Of a DNA stretch of 64,000 bases, positions 44,077 to 52,967 are shown one piece after another. The position numbers were made by a program, and so were the translations under genes. Source of the stretch: Streptomyces sp. NBRC 110028 (lineage in GTDB: Bacteria; Actinomycetota; Actinomycetes; Streptomycetales; Streptomycetaceae); contig NZ_BBUZ01000025.1 in assembly GCF_001417735.1 (NCBI RefSeq), positions 310,001 through 374,000 on the forward strand. Direction: 5' to 3'. Position 1 is the stretch's first letter; each line of letters starts with the position of its first letter. The notes under the pieces were generated by a model. The model saw only the letters and a program-made list of their open reading frames with translations. It was not told the origin of the DNA and did not search any database.

Positions 44077-44134
44077 CGCCTGATGTCCTCCGGAAGTGAT
44101 GGGCTTCCGCCCGTCACCGGTCGGGACAGGCGGG

Positions 44135-44815
44135 TCAGATGCGCATCAGACCCTCTGGGGGACCTCTCCGGGCGACCACGTAGTGCAGCAGCGCCGCGCG
44201 CAGCGCCCGCCCCGCCCCCGGCCGCCTCGGAAGGCGGCGGGTGGGCAGCGGCAGGGCGTCCGCGCCCAGCAGCCGCAGGACCAGGCGCAGCGGTACGAAG
44301 ACGGCGGCCGCGAGGGCGCGGCCCAGCCGGAACGCGGCGGCCTCGCCGCACCACAGCCACAGCCCGCACACCAGCGCCGCCAGGGCGTGGGCCAGCAGCA
44401 TGCCGGGGGTGATGCCGTCCGCGGCCGACGCCATGTGCGCGTCGGCCATTCCGGCCATGCCATCCACGCCGTCCATGCCGGGGCCGCCGCTCATGCCCGC
44501 GCCGCCGTGCGCACCGTGCGCGCCGTGTCCCATGGGCGCCTGGGCGAGCCGCGAGGACTGCGAGAAGTGGAACAGCAGGTGCAGCACGAGCTGCGCCCCC
44601 ACCGTCGCCCCGGTCACGACCGCGCCGCCGCGCTGGCGCCCCGTCAGCCACCATGCCGCGGAGGCGGTGGCCAGGAACGCCGCGCCCAGCATCCATCCCG
44701 GCACGGTCCCGCCGGACATCACCGCATGGCCCAGGGCCGCCATCACCACGCACACCACCGCGAAGATCGCGGCACGTGTGGTGCGGAGGGCCGGGCCGGG
44801 TGTCATGCCGGTCAT
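44135..44815 (-). CDS. DUF5134 membrane protein with Met/His-rich loop
   Basis: Start ATG 44815 (GGAGG ~10 nt upstream), 226 residues; TTG 44863 would add 16. Five to six helices (e.g. AAIFAVVCVVMAALGHAVM near residue 15, LLAHALAALVCGLWLWCG near 135). A loop between helices is packed with metal ligands: HGAHGAHGGAGMSGG and PGMDGVDGMAGMADAHM. Such Met/His motifs bind Cu(I)/Cu(II). Together with the PepSY protein's similar loop it suggests copper handling. Confidence 0.82.
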   Translation of the reverse strand: MTGMTPGPALRTTRAAIFAVVCVVMAALGHAVMSGGTVPGWMLGAAFLATASAAWWLTGRQRGGAVVTGATVGAQLVLHLLFHFSQSSRLAQAPMGHGAHGAHGGAGMSGGPGMDGVDGMAGMADAHMASAADGITPGMLLAHALAALVCGLWLWCGEAAAFRLGRALAAAVFVPLRLVLRLLGADALPLPTRRLPRRPGAGRALRAALLHYVVARRGPPEGLMRI

Positions 44816-44974
44816 CGTGCCATCCACCTCGGATGACGGTGTGAACTCGTCCCAAGTTGACAAAACGCGCGTTCATGTGACGCAGGCCACATGGGTGCGC
44901 CGGAACTCGACTCCCCTCGGCCCCGACTACTGGACGAGCACGCCGCGCACCACCCCCGAACCGAGAGGGCCGCC

Positions 44975-46432
44975 ATGTCCACCGACGAACACGTCGCCCC
45001 GGCCGCCGCCGGCCCCGGCGCCGACGGCGACGTGGCCGACCGGGACGCCCCCGCGCGCTCGGCCTGGTCCGTGCTGCGCCCCCTGGTGCTGCGGCTGCAC
45101 TTCTACGCCGGAGTCCTCGTCGCCCCGTTCCTGCTGATCGCGGCCACCACCGGACTGCTGTACGCGGGCTCCTACCAGGCCGAGAAGATCGTGTACGGCC
45201 ATGAACTGCGGGTCCCGGCCGGCGACACCAAGCTGCCGCTCTCCCGGCAGATCGCCGCCGCCCGCGAGGCGCACCCGGAGGGCACGATCAGCGCCGTGCG
45301 CCCGTCTCCGGACGACACCGGCACCGCCCGGGTGCTGCTGTCCGGTGTGAAGGGGGTCGCCGAGGGCCACACTCGCGCCGTCTTCGTCGACCCGTACACC
45401 GCGAAGGTGCGCGGCGCGCTGGAGCAGTACGGCAGCACCGGCGCCCTGCCGCTGCGCACCTGGATCGACGAGTTCCACCGCGATCTGCACCTCGGCCAGA
45501 GCGGCCGTCTCTACAGTGAACTCGCCGCCAGCTGGCTGTGGGTGATCGCCGGTGGCGGGCTGCTGCTCTGGTTCGCCCGCCGCCGCCGTAACCGCCGCGC
45601 CACCGCCGAATCGCTCGCGCTCAACTCCACCGCCCTCAACTCCACCGCCCCCACCGGCGGCCGTCGCCGCACCCTCGCCCTCCACGGCGGCCTCGGCGTC
45701 TGGGTGGCGGCGGGGCTGTTCTTCCTGTCCGCCACCGGGCTCACCTGGTCCACCTACGCGGGGGCGAACGTCACCGACCTGCGCGCCGCGGTCGGCCAGT
45801 CCACCCCGGCCGTGGCCTCCGGGCTCACCGGTGAGCACGCGGGCCACGGCGCCATGCCGGGGATGGACATGGGCGGTCCGGACGGTGGGCACCACGCCAC
45901 CGACGTGGGCTACGACGCCGTGCTGCGGGCCGCCCGGGCGAAGGGCCTCGGCGACCCGGTGGAGATCGTGCCGCCGTCAGGGCCGGGCGCCGCGTACACG
46001 GTCAGCCAGATCCAGCGCAGCTGGCCGGAGAAGCAGGACGCGGTCGCCGTCGCCCCGGCCACCGGCGAGGTCACCGACACCGTGCGGTTCGCGGACTATC
46101 CGCTGCTGGCCAAGCTGAGCCGGTGGGGCATCGACCTGCACACCGGCGTCCTCTTCGGCATCGTCAACCAGCTCGCCCTGGCGGCGCTCGCCCTCTCCCT
46201 GATCCTGCTCATCGTGTGGGGCTACCGCATGTGGTGGCAGCGCGGCCGTGCGGGCGCCTTCGGCCGCCCCCTGCCGCGCGGCGCCTGGCGGCAGGTGCCG
46301 GTGTACGTCCTGGTCCCGTCGGCCGTCGGGGTCGCCGTGGTGGGCTACTACCTGCCGCTGCTGGGCATTCCGCTGGCCGCGTTCCTGGCCGTGGACATCG
46401 CGGCGGGCCGCGTCGCCGCCCGGCGGGCCTAA
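44975..46432 (+). CDS. PepSY-associated membrane protein with Met/His-rich extracellular loop
   Basis: 485 residues from ATG 44975 (GAGAGGG SD). PepSY_TM architecture: LRLHFYAGVLVAPFLLIAA near residue 39, a first PepSY domain (VRPSPDDTGTARVLLSG, WIDEFHRDLHLGQSGRLY), a second membrane pair near 245-265, then an extracellular part with GHGAMPGMDMGGPDGGHHA near 292, a second PepSY region (VSQIQRSWPEKQDAVAVAP) and helices to the end. Divergent from the DUF5134 gene. The stop codon TAA is supplied by the first three bases of a MITE, so the native C-terminus may be altered. Confidence 0.88.
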   Translation: MSTDEHVAPAAAGPGADGDVADRDAPARSAWSVLRPLVLRLHFYAGVLVAPFLLIAATTGLLYAGSYQAEKIVYGHELRVPAGDTKLPLSRQIAAAREAHPEGTISAVRPSPDDTGTARVLLSGVKGVAEGHTRAVFVDPYTAKVRGALEQYGSTGALPLRTWIDEFHRDLHLGQSGRLYSELAASWLWVIAGGGLLLWFARRRRNRRATAESLALNSTALNSTAPTGGRRRTLALHGGLGVWVAAGLFFLSATGLTWSTYAGANVTDLRAAVGQSTPAVASGLTGEHAGHGAMPGMDMGGPDGGHHATDVGYDAVLRAARAKGLGDPVEIVPPSGPGAAYTVSQIQRSWPEKQDAVAVAPATGEVTDTVRFADYPLLAKLSRWGIDLHTGVLFGIVNQLALAALALSLILLIVWGYRMWWQRGRAGAFGRPLPRGAWRQVPVYVLVPSAVGVAVVGYYLPLLGIPLAAFLAVDIAAGRVAARRA

Positions 46433-46597
46433 GGGCTGTCCCGCAATCCCCAGCGGGCTCCCGACGCCAGCTACGGCCACTCGCTGCGTTGTCGGGATCG
46501 CCCGAGTACGACCCGGTACGAGGACGACCCTCCGCCTTGCGATTGACCGCATCTGACGCCGCTCGCTGATCCACTGGGGATTGCGGGACAGCCCTTA
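46430..46597. mobile_element. MITE (type 2) at the end of the PepSY gene
   Basis: 168 bp bounded by perfect inverted repeats of at least 24 bp that begin TAAGGGCTGTCCCGCAATCC. No transposase. It contains CGGGCTCCCGACGCC (46454-46468) and GACGCCGCTCGCTGATCC (46555-46572), both also in the MITE at 26009-26170 although the terminal repeats differ. Its first three bases form the PepSY stop codon. Confidence 0.8.
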
Positions 46598-46601
46598 GCC
46601 A

Positions 46602-47345
46602 GGTCCTGTTTGGAGTTGTGATCTCGTGGGGTTCCCGGCCCGGGAGGGTTGGGGTCGGGGCCTTGGAGTAAAAAGGTGAGGTGTCTCGACCTCAACTTTC
46701 GGATGCTGAGTGGGAGTTCATCTCCGCGTTCCTGCCAGTCGGTGAGTACGGGCCCTACCCGGAGAACCTGCGGGCGCACTTTGAGGGCGTCGTGTGGCGG
46801 TTCAGGAACGGGGCGAAATGGCGGGAGTTGCCCGAACGATTCGGGCACTGGTCCACCGTTTACGGCCGGTTTCGGCAGTGGCGGGATGCCGGAGTGTTCA
46901 CCACCCTGTTCGAGGAACGACGACGCGTGAGACGTCGCCGCAGGGCCCGGCTCGCCGCCGCCGGCCTGGGCCGTTCACGCGGCGGACTGACCACGAAGAA
47001 GCACCTGTCCTGTGTGCCGCAATGCCTGCCCCTCTCGCTCACGATCACTGCGGGGCAAGCCGGGGACAGTCCGCAGTTCATCCCCGACCTGAACAAGATC
47101 CGGGTCCCCGGCCCGGTCGAGAACCGAGGCTCACGCGGCGGACGGCCTGTTACCTGGGACAAGCAGCTGTACAAGCTCCGCAACAGTGTCGAACGCACTA
47201 TCAACAAGATCAAGGACTGGCGCGGCCTCGCCGTCCGCTACGACAAAAAGCCTGAAAGCTACCAGGCTGGAATCGAATTATGTGCCGGCCTCCTCTGGAT
47301 CCGACACCTCGGATCACAGCCTTGACCACAACTCCCTACACGCCC
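46602..47345 (+). mobile_element. Defective IS5-family element, copy 1
   Basis: Bounded by imperfect inverted ends (CCTGTTTGGAGTTGTGATC on the left, GTGTAGGGAGTTGTGGTC when the right end is read inward) that match copy 2 at 49589-50461. It lacks flanking duplications. Compared with copy 2 it also has an in-frame internal deletion in the transposase. Confidence 0.8.
46681..47325 (+). pseudogene. IS5-family transposase, internally deleted (copy 1)
   Basis: 214 residues from GTG 46681. N-terminal domain normal (SRPQLSDAEWEFISAFLPVG, GVVWRFRNGAKWRELPERFG). The region that should hold the first catalytic Asp between LFEERRR and ARLAAAGL is missing, as in copy 2. A further ~44 residues holding the second Asp are missing between VPGPV and ENRGSRGG. 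The C-terminal Glu region (NSVERTINKIKDWRGL) is kept. Cannot be active. Confidence 0.85.
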
Positions 47346-47529
47346 TGGGACCAGTTCAGCTCGGCCCAGTTGCTCGTAGCGCTCCTCGCATTCGCTTCAG
47401 CAGGCTCAGGGAATCCGCTGGAGGCAGAGCCTGTGAGCGCAGTTTGCATAGGCCATGTGCAGCCTGCTCAGTGCAGTCGGATCAGTGATCAGTTGCCCCG
47501 TTTGCTGCCCCTCCGAGTAACTGACGGTT
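47346..47529. other. Gap between IS copy 1 and a transposase fragment
   Basis: About 185 bp of lower-GC sequence with no gene. It joins IS copy 1 to an unrelated IS remnant, so it is probably debris from rearrangement. Confidence 0.4.
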
Positions 47530-47840
47530 TCAGAACGACGTTCGCAGGCGTCGTAAGCAGATGATGCTGCAGGCGAGTCGCAGCAGGTCGAGGTGGAGGT
47601 CGGCGTGTATCTCGTAGCGGATTCGGAGGCGTTTGAACTGGTGGAGCCAGGCGAAGGTCCGCTCCACGAACCGGCGGGGCCTGCCCAAGCCGGAACCGTG
47701 GGCGGGTACCCTTACGTGCGATCTTGGATGTGATGCCTCGGGCTCGCAGGAGTTGGCGGTCCTTTCCTGCGAGTTCGGTACGGGCGGCTGCGGCCAGGTC
47801 GAGGTGGCTGCGCAGATGGGCACGGTAGGCCCCTGTCGCG
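47530..47840 (-). pseudogene. C-terminal fragment of a second IS5-type transposase
   Basis: Minus-strand C-terminus of another transposase: LGRPRRFVERTFAWLHQFKR, LRIRYEIHADLHLDLLRLAC, ICLRRLRTSF at 47530. Upstream, LAAAARTELAGKDRQLLRAR and GITSKIARKG are readable in a different frame, so there is a frameshift near 47710. No N-terminal half remains. Confidence 0.7.
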
Positions 47841-48033
47841 AAGCGGCGGGCGTCGTCGGGGCCGGATGCTTCGCCAGGAATTTACCAGGTGACCGGCCGG
47901 TCCGGTGCCACGGCAAGTCACCCACCTCTCTGCTTCACCTTTCGCAATCGAGGTCCGATTTCCACCTAAATGTCTACCGATCAAAGGCTGCGCTACAAGT
48001 GCGGCGTTCCCTTCTCATTTCAGGGTGATGCAA

Positions 48034-49461
48034 ATGACCGATTGGCAAGCATTTGGAATTCCCTCCGGTGTGGAGGAAACCCCGGCCGGCGAGCTCTCCG
48101 GCCGGGGTTTCACCGAAAGGCCGGGCCATTCTGTCGCCATCCTTGATCCGGCTCCTGATGGGCTTGGCCTGCGCCCCGTGCTTCACCGGCAGCGGTTCGA
48201 TTCCACCGTGGTCAGCCACCGGATAGCCGGGCTGGACGATCTGGGGTACTCACACGTGAAGGGGGCCACGGCGGTACCGGCTTCGGTGTCCAAATGTGTG
48301 GCCAGAGCGCGGAATCGACTGAATGCAGTAGGTCAGCTCCTGGGCGGGAACAGTGTGCAGTCCGGGGACAGCGCCTTCTATCACTACACGCTCAAGTCGG
48401 CTCAACCCAACATCCAGCCCTTCGTCGAGGCGAACTTTCCTCGTCGTGACCACCATCTACACCTCAAGGGAACCGCCAACCTGCCGCAGGGAATGACCGA
48501 AGTCGATCAGGTCAACCTGGTAACCGGACTGTGCCTGTTCAGCGCGGCAGCAGCGGTCGTTGAACTCGATCACGGACGGCAGCAGATCGTCCGACTGGAC
48601 GGAGCAAACCATTGCAACCAAAAAGTGCGCGATATCGTTGTCAACGACGAACTTTCCCTTTATGAGCACGAGGCCATCACGCGACTGACCGGCGCGGTCA
48701 GCGACCTGGCCAGTGCGATGCACGATTCCGTACCGGTATCCATCACCATCGACATTCCCCGCGTGCAGTACTATTTCTATCCACTGGATTGGATGCGGCG
48801 TGGACTCATCACCCCACGGCTGGTGTTGAAATGGTTTGACCATGTGGACGAGCGTCATGAGCGCATCGCCGATCTCAGCCGCGCGCGGATCCTTGTCGAC
48901 GGTGCAATATCGTCGCCGACCGTGCGACACTCGTCCGGTCTCGGAGAGCTGGCCGGCTTTCTCCGTTCCGCCGTGGCGTCGGGCCGCGTTCCCGAGCTTA
49001 CCGAACTGGTGTCGTTGATCGCGTCCGGCAACGATCCGTTGTGGACGTTGGTGCTCGGGGTGACACATCCTCGCGATCTGCTGGAACTCGCGGGATTGTC
49101 CTACTTGGTCGAGGAACTGCGGGCGGGGCACTCCTCCTCCGCCATGGCAGGATTTCACCACTTGGGAATCATGGTGGAGAACTATTCCGAGCGGGTCCTG
49201 TTCGAGCGTGCGAACAAGGTGGCCAAACAAATTCAGCAGCAGCACCCAGAACTGAGCTTTCCCATAGTCGGGCTGTACCCGCTCCAGAGATTCTTCATCA
49301 AGAACACGATCAGTCCGCTGGGAACCTACCAACATGCCCCGGACCGCATCGTGGCCGATGCCCGGCAGAAATCAATAGACTTGTTCGACGTGGTGAACGA
49401 ACTTTACGCACCGCAGCGAAATCACCAAGAGTTGATTCTTGGGGACCCGTCGTTCACGTAG
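48034..49461 (+). CDS. Orphan protein of unknown function (475 aa) between two IS copies
   Basis: ATG 48034 is preferred, with AGGG eight bases upstream; ATG 48028 is possible. No signal peptide or membrane segment. Recognisable stretches: HYTLKSAQPNIQPFVEANFP near residue 112, DHHLHLKGTANLPQGMTEVD near 138, SITIDIPRVQYYFYPLDWM near 235, and VGLYPLQRFFIKNTISPLGT near 411. No family is recognised. Codon third positions are less G/C-biased than neighbours, and IS remnants lie on both sides, so recent acquisition is likely. Left uncharacterised. Confidence 0.75.
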   Translation: MTDWQAFGIPSGVEETPAGELSGRGFTERPGHSVAILDPAPDGLGLRPVLHRQRFDSTVVSHRIAGLDDLGYSHVKGATAVPASVSKCVARARNRLNAVGQLLGGNSVQSGDSAFYHYTLKSAQPNIQPFVEANFPRRDHHLHLKGTANLPQGMTEVDQVNLVTGLCLFSAAAAVVELDHGRQQIVRLDGANHCNQKVRDIVVNDELSLYEHEAITRLTGAVSDLASAMHDSVPVSITIDIPRVQYYFYPLDWMRRGLITPRLVLKWFDHVDERHERIADLSRARILVDGAISSPTVRHSSGLGELAGFLRSAVASGRVPELTELVSLIASGNDPLWTLVLGVTHPRDLLELAGLSYLVEELRAGHSSSAMAGFHHLGIMVENYSERVLFERANKVAKQIQQQHPELSFPIVGLYPLQRFFIKNTISPLGTYQHAPDRIVADARQKSIDLFDVVNELYAPQRNHQELILGDPSFT

Positions 49462-49588
49462 ATCATGAGGGCTGATGGGCGATCAGGTGGTCAACAGGCC
49501 GCGGAGCACCCCAATCCGGCGCACGCGGACGCGGACCCGGCCGATAACACGGCAGCCCAGCCACGATCCCGACACGGCGTGCGGCTAG

Positions 49589-50461
49589 GGCGCGTAGGGA
49601 GTTGTGGTCAAGGCTGTGATCCGAGGTGTCGGATCCAGAGGAGGCCGGCACATAATTCGAGTCCAGCCTGGTAGCTTTCAGGCTTTTTGTCGTAGCGGAC
49701 GGCAAGGCCGCGCCAGTCCTTGATCTTGCTGATAGTGCGTTCGACACTGTTGCGGAGCTTGTACAGCTGCTTGTCCCAGGTAACAGGCCGTCCGCCGCGT
49801 GAGCCTCGGTTCTCGCGGTGGGCGGCCTGATCCTTCTTCTCGGGGATGACTGTTTTGATCCCACGCTTGCGCAGGTGGGAACGGTTCTGGCGGGACGAGT
49901 ACGCCTTATCGCCCGCGACGGCGTCGGGTCGGGTGCGGGGCCGGCCGACCGGGCCGGGGACCCGGATCTTGTTCAGGACGGGGATGAACTGCGGACTGTC
50001 CCCGGCTTGCCCCGCAGTGATCGTGAGCGAGAGGGGCAGGCATTGCGGCACACAGGACAGGTGCTTCTTCGTGGTCAGTCCGCCGCGTGAACGGCTCAGG
50101 CCGGCGGCGGCGAGCCGGGCCCTGCGGCGACGTCTCACACGTCGTCGTTCCTCGAACAGGGTGGTGAACACTCCGGCATCCCGCCACTGCCGAAACCGGC
50201 CGTAAACGGTGGACCAGTGCCCGAATCGTTCGGGTAACTCCCGCCATTTCGCCCCGTTCCTGAACCGCCACACGACGCCCTCAAAGTGCGCCCGCAGGTT
50301 CTCCGGGTAGGGCCCGTACTCACCGACTGGCAGGAACGCGGAGATGAACTCCCACTCAGCGTGCGAAAGTTGAGGTCGAGACACCTCACCTTTTACTCCA
50401 AGGCCCCGACCCCAACCCTCCCGGGCCGGGAACCCCACGAGATCACAACTCCAAACAGGCC
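49589..50461 (-). mobile_element. Defective IS5-family element, copy 2 (inverted relative to copy 1)
   Basis: 873 bp with the same inverted ends as copy 1, flanked on both sides by CTAG (49585-49588 and 50462-50465), consistent with insertion at a CTAG target. It is inverted relative to copy 1 and truncates a TrmO-type gene immediately to its right. Confidence 0.82.
49608..50384 (-). pseudogene. IS5-family transposase lacking the first catalytic region (copy 2)
   Basis: 258 residues from GTG 50384. Compared with IS5 relatives, the segment that carries the first DDE Asp, normally between the N-terminal domain and GRSRGGLTTK, is absent; only LFEERRRVRRRRRARLAAAG remains. The second Asp (DAVAGDKAYSSRQNRSHLRK) and the Glu (NSVERTISKIKDWR) are present. 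The same deletion is in copy 1, so an already defective element was copied, presumably by a transposase in trans. Confidence 0.82.
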
Positions 50462-50464
50462 CTA

Positions 50465-50776
50465 GTGGTCTGGCATTTCCACCTGGCCCCGCCCGGTGAC
50501 GTCGCCTTGCACGCGCGGAGCCCCCGGAACGACCCTCGGTGGCCAGCGACCGGCACGTTCGCACACCGCAACCACCGTCGCCCGGACCAGCTCGCCCAGT
50601 CCTTCTCACGGCTACTCAAGGCTGACGGTCTCGACCTCCACGTCACGGGCCTGGACGCGGTCGACGGAAGCCCGATCTACGATCTCGCTCCGTACTTCAA
50701 GGAGATGGGACCGCGTGGCGAAGTTCGCCAACCGGCTTGGCCCGGGGAGATGCTGTCCGACTACTGGGCAGACTGA
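50465..50776 (+). pseudogene. Truncated TrmO-like (UPF0066) gene
   Basis: Open from the IS edge to TGA 50774-50776. The C-terminal two thirds of a TrmO/TsaA-type methyltransferase is clear: NDPRWPATGTFAHRNHRRPD, LLKADGLDLHVTGLDAVDGS, PIYDLAPYFKEMGPRGEVRQ, PAWPGEMLSDYW. The N-terminal ~60 residues are missing because IS copy 2 ends exactly here. No matching N-terminus was found on the other side of the IS. Confidence 0.82.
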
Positions 50777-50806
50777 CTTGCAGAACCGACTTCATCGCTT
50801 GGCTCA

Positions 50807-51522
<716 letters not shown>

Positions 51523-51550
51523 CCCGCGCCCGGCCCCCGCCCGCGGGGCG

Positions 51551-52747
51551 TCAGGCCGGTGTCGGGGCCCGCCGCACCGCGTCCGCCCACCGCGCCCCGG
51601 CGGCGATCGACCGCCGCCAATCGCGCAGCACCCGGGGCGACATGCCCACGGCCAGCACCCCGGTCAGCCGGTCCCCGCGGCGGTACGCGGCCAGGAACGC
51701 CCCCTCGGCCCCCTCCTCCAGGGAGCCCTCCACCACGGCCACCTCGTCATGGCCGCGCAGATGGCCGTACGCCTGGATCCGCATCCCGTACTGGTCCGAC
51801 CAGAAGTACGGCACCGGCTGATACGGCCGCCGCGCCTCCGGTTCGGGGGCGAGCAGATTGCGGGCCGCCGCCATGCCCTGCTCGGTGGCGTTCGTACGGT
51901 GCTCGATCCGCATGACCGTACCGAACAGCGGGTTGTGCCAGCACGCGACGTCCCCCGCCCCGTAGACACCGGGCGCGGCGGCGCTGAACTCGTCGCACTC
52001 CAGCCCGTTGCCCACGGTCAGACCGCTGCCCTCCAGCCACTCGGTGTTGGGCACGGAACCGACGGCGACCAGCACCTCGTCCGCCGCGACCCGGCCGCCG
52101 TCCGTCAGCCGCACCCCGCCGCCGGTCGCCTCGGTCACCGTGACGCCGGTGCGCAGGTCCACGCCGTGGTCGAGGTGCGCCCGGGACAGCACCCGGCCGA
52201 CCTCCTCGCCGACCGCGGGCGCCAGCGGCACCGGCGCCGGTTCCAGCAGGGTCACCTCCGCGCCCAGCCCGCGCGCGACGGCGGCCGCCTCCGCGCCGAG
52301 GAACCCGGCGCCGACCACCACCAGCCGCGTCCCCGCCGTCAGCCGGTCCCTCAAGCCCAGCGCGTCGTCCAGGGTGCGCAGCACATGCGCGCCCCCGTCC
52401 CCGGGCAGCCGCCGCGGCCGTACCCCGGTGGCGACGACCAGCCCGTCGTACGGCACCTCCGCCCCATCGGCGAGCGCGACCGTACGCCCGGCCGGGTCGA
52501 GCCCGGTCGCGGCGACGCCGAGCCGCAGGTCGAGCCCGAGCGCGTCCAGCTCGTCCCGTCCGCGCAGCGGGAGCCGTCCGGCGTCCCACTGCCCGCCGAG
52601 GATCTGCTTGGACAGCGGCGGCCGGTCGTACGGGGCGTGCGGTTCGTCGCCGACGAGGGTGACGGTGCCGTCGTACCCCGCCCGGCGCAGCGTCTCCGCC
52701 GCCGCGAGCCCGGCGGCCGAGGCGCCGACCACGACGACACGCCTCAC
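51551..52747 (-). CDS. FAD-dependent ferredoxin reductase
   Basis: 398 residues from GTG 52747, whose GTGA overlaps the ferredoxin stop. FAD fold RVVVVGASAAGLAAAETLRR at the N-terminus, the second dinucleotide fold RLVVVGAGFLGAEAAAVARG near residue 143, the ferredoxin-reductase loop APGVYGAGDVACW near 262, and the C-terminal reductase domain. This type transfers electrons from NAD(P)H to ferredoxin for P450s. It follows the ferredoxin and P450 on the same strand. Confidence 0.93.
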   Translation of the reverse strand: MRRVVVVGASAAGLAAAETLRRAGYDGTVTLVGDEPHAPYDRPPLSKQILGGQWDAGRLPLRGRDELDALGLDLRLGVAATGLDPAGRTVALADGAEVPYDGLVVATGVRPRRLPGDGGAHVLRTLDDALGLRDRLTAGTRLVVVGAGFLGAEAAAVARGLGAEVTLLEPAPVPLAPAVGEEVGRVLSRAHLDHGVDLRTGVTVTEATGGGVRLTDGGRVAADEVLVAVGSVPNTEWLEGSGLTVGNGLECDEFSAAAPGVYGAGDVACWHNPLFGTVMRIEHRTNATEQGMAAARNLLAPEPEARRPYQPVPYFWSDQYGMRIQAYGHLRGHDEVAVVEGSLEEGAEGAFLAAYRRGDRLTGVLAVGMSPRVLRDWRRSIAAGARWADAVRRAPTPA

Positions 52748-52944
52748 TCCTGCTCCACCACCCGGATCGCCGCCGCCGGGCAGATCATCGCGGACTCCCG
52801 TACGTCGTCGTGGAGTTCGGCAGCGGGACGGTCGTCCAGCAGCACGACCATCCCGTCCTCGTCCCGCTGGTCGAACACATCGGGCGCGATCATCACGCAC
52901 TGACCGGACGCGACACACTTGGGAACATCGACTTCGACTCGCAT
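52744..52944 (-). CDS. [3Fe-4S] ferredoxin
   Basis: 66 residues from ATG 52944. MRVEVDVPKCVASGQCVMIA, APDVFDQRDEDGMVVLLD, MICPAAAIRVVEQE. Cys 10, 16 and 56 fit the three-cysteine 3Fe-4S pattern of P450-linked ferredoxins. Cys-x5-Cys...Cys-Pro is intact. Electron carrier between the reductase and the P450. Confidence 0.93.
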   Translation of the reverse strand: MRVEVDVPKCVASGQCVMIAPDVFDQRDEDGMVVLLDDRPAAELHDDVRESAMICPAAAIRVVEQE

Positions 52945-52967
52945 GGTGACTCCCTCGGCTTCCTTGT

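Noticed and set aside
46602..50461. Composite transposon carrying the orphan gene
   Set aside because: Both IS copies lack catalytic residues and copy 1 has no target repeat, so current mobility as a unit is not supported, although past movement is possible.
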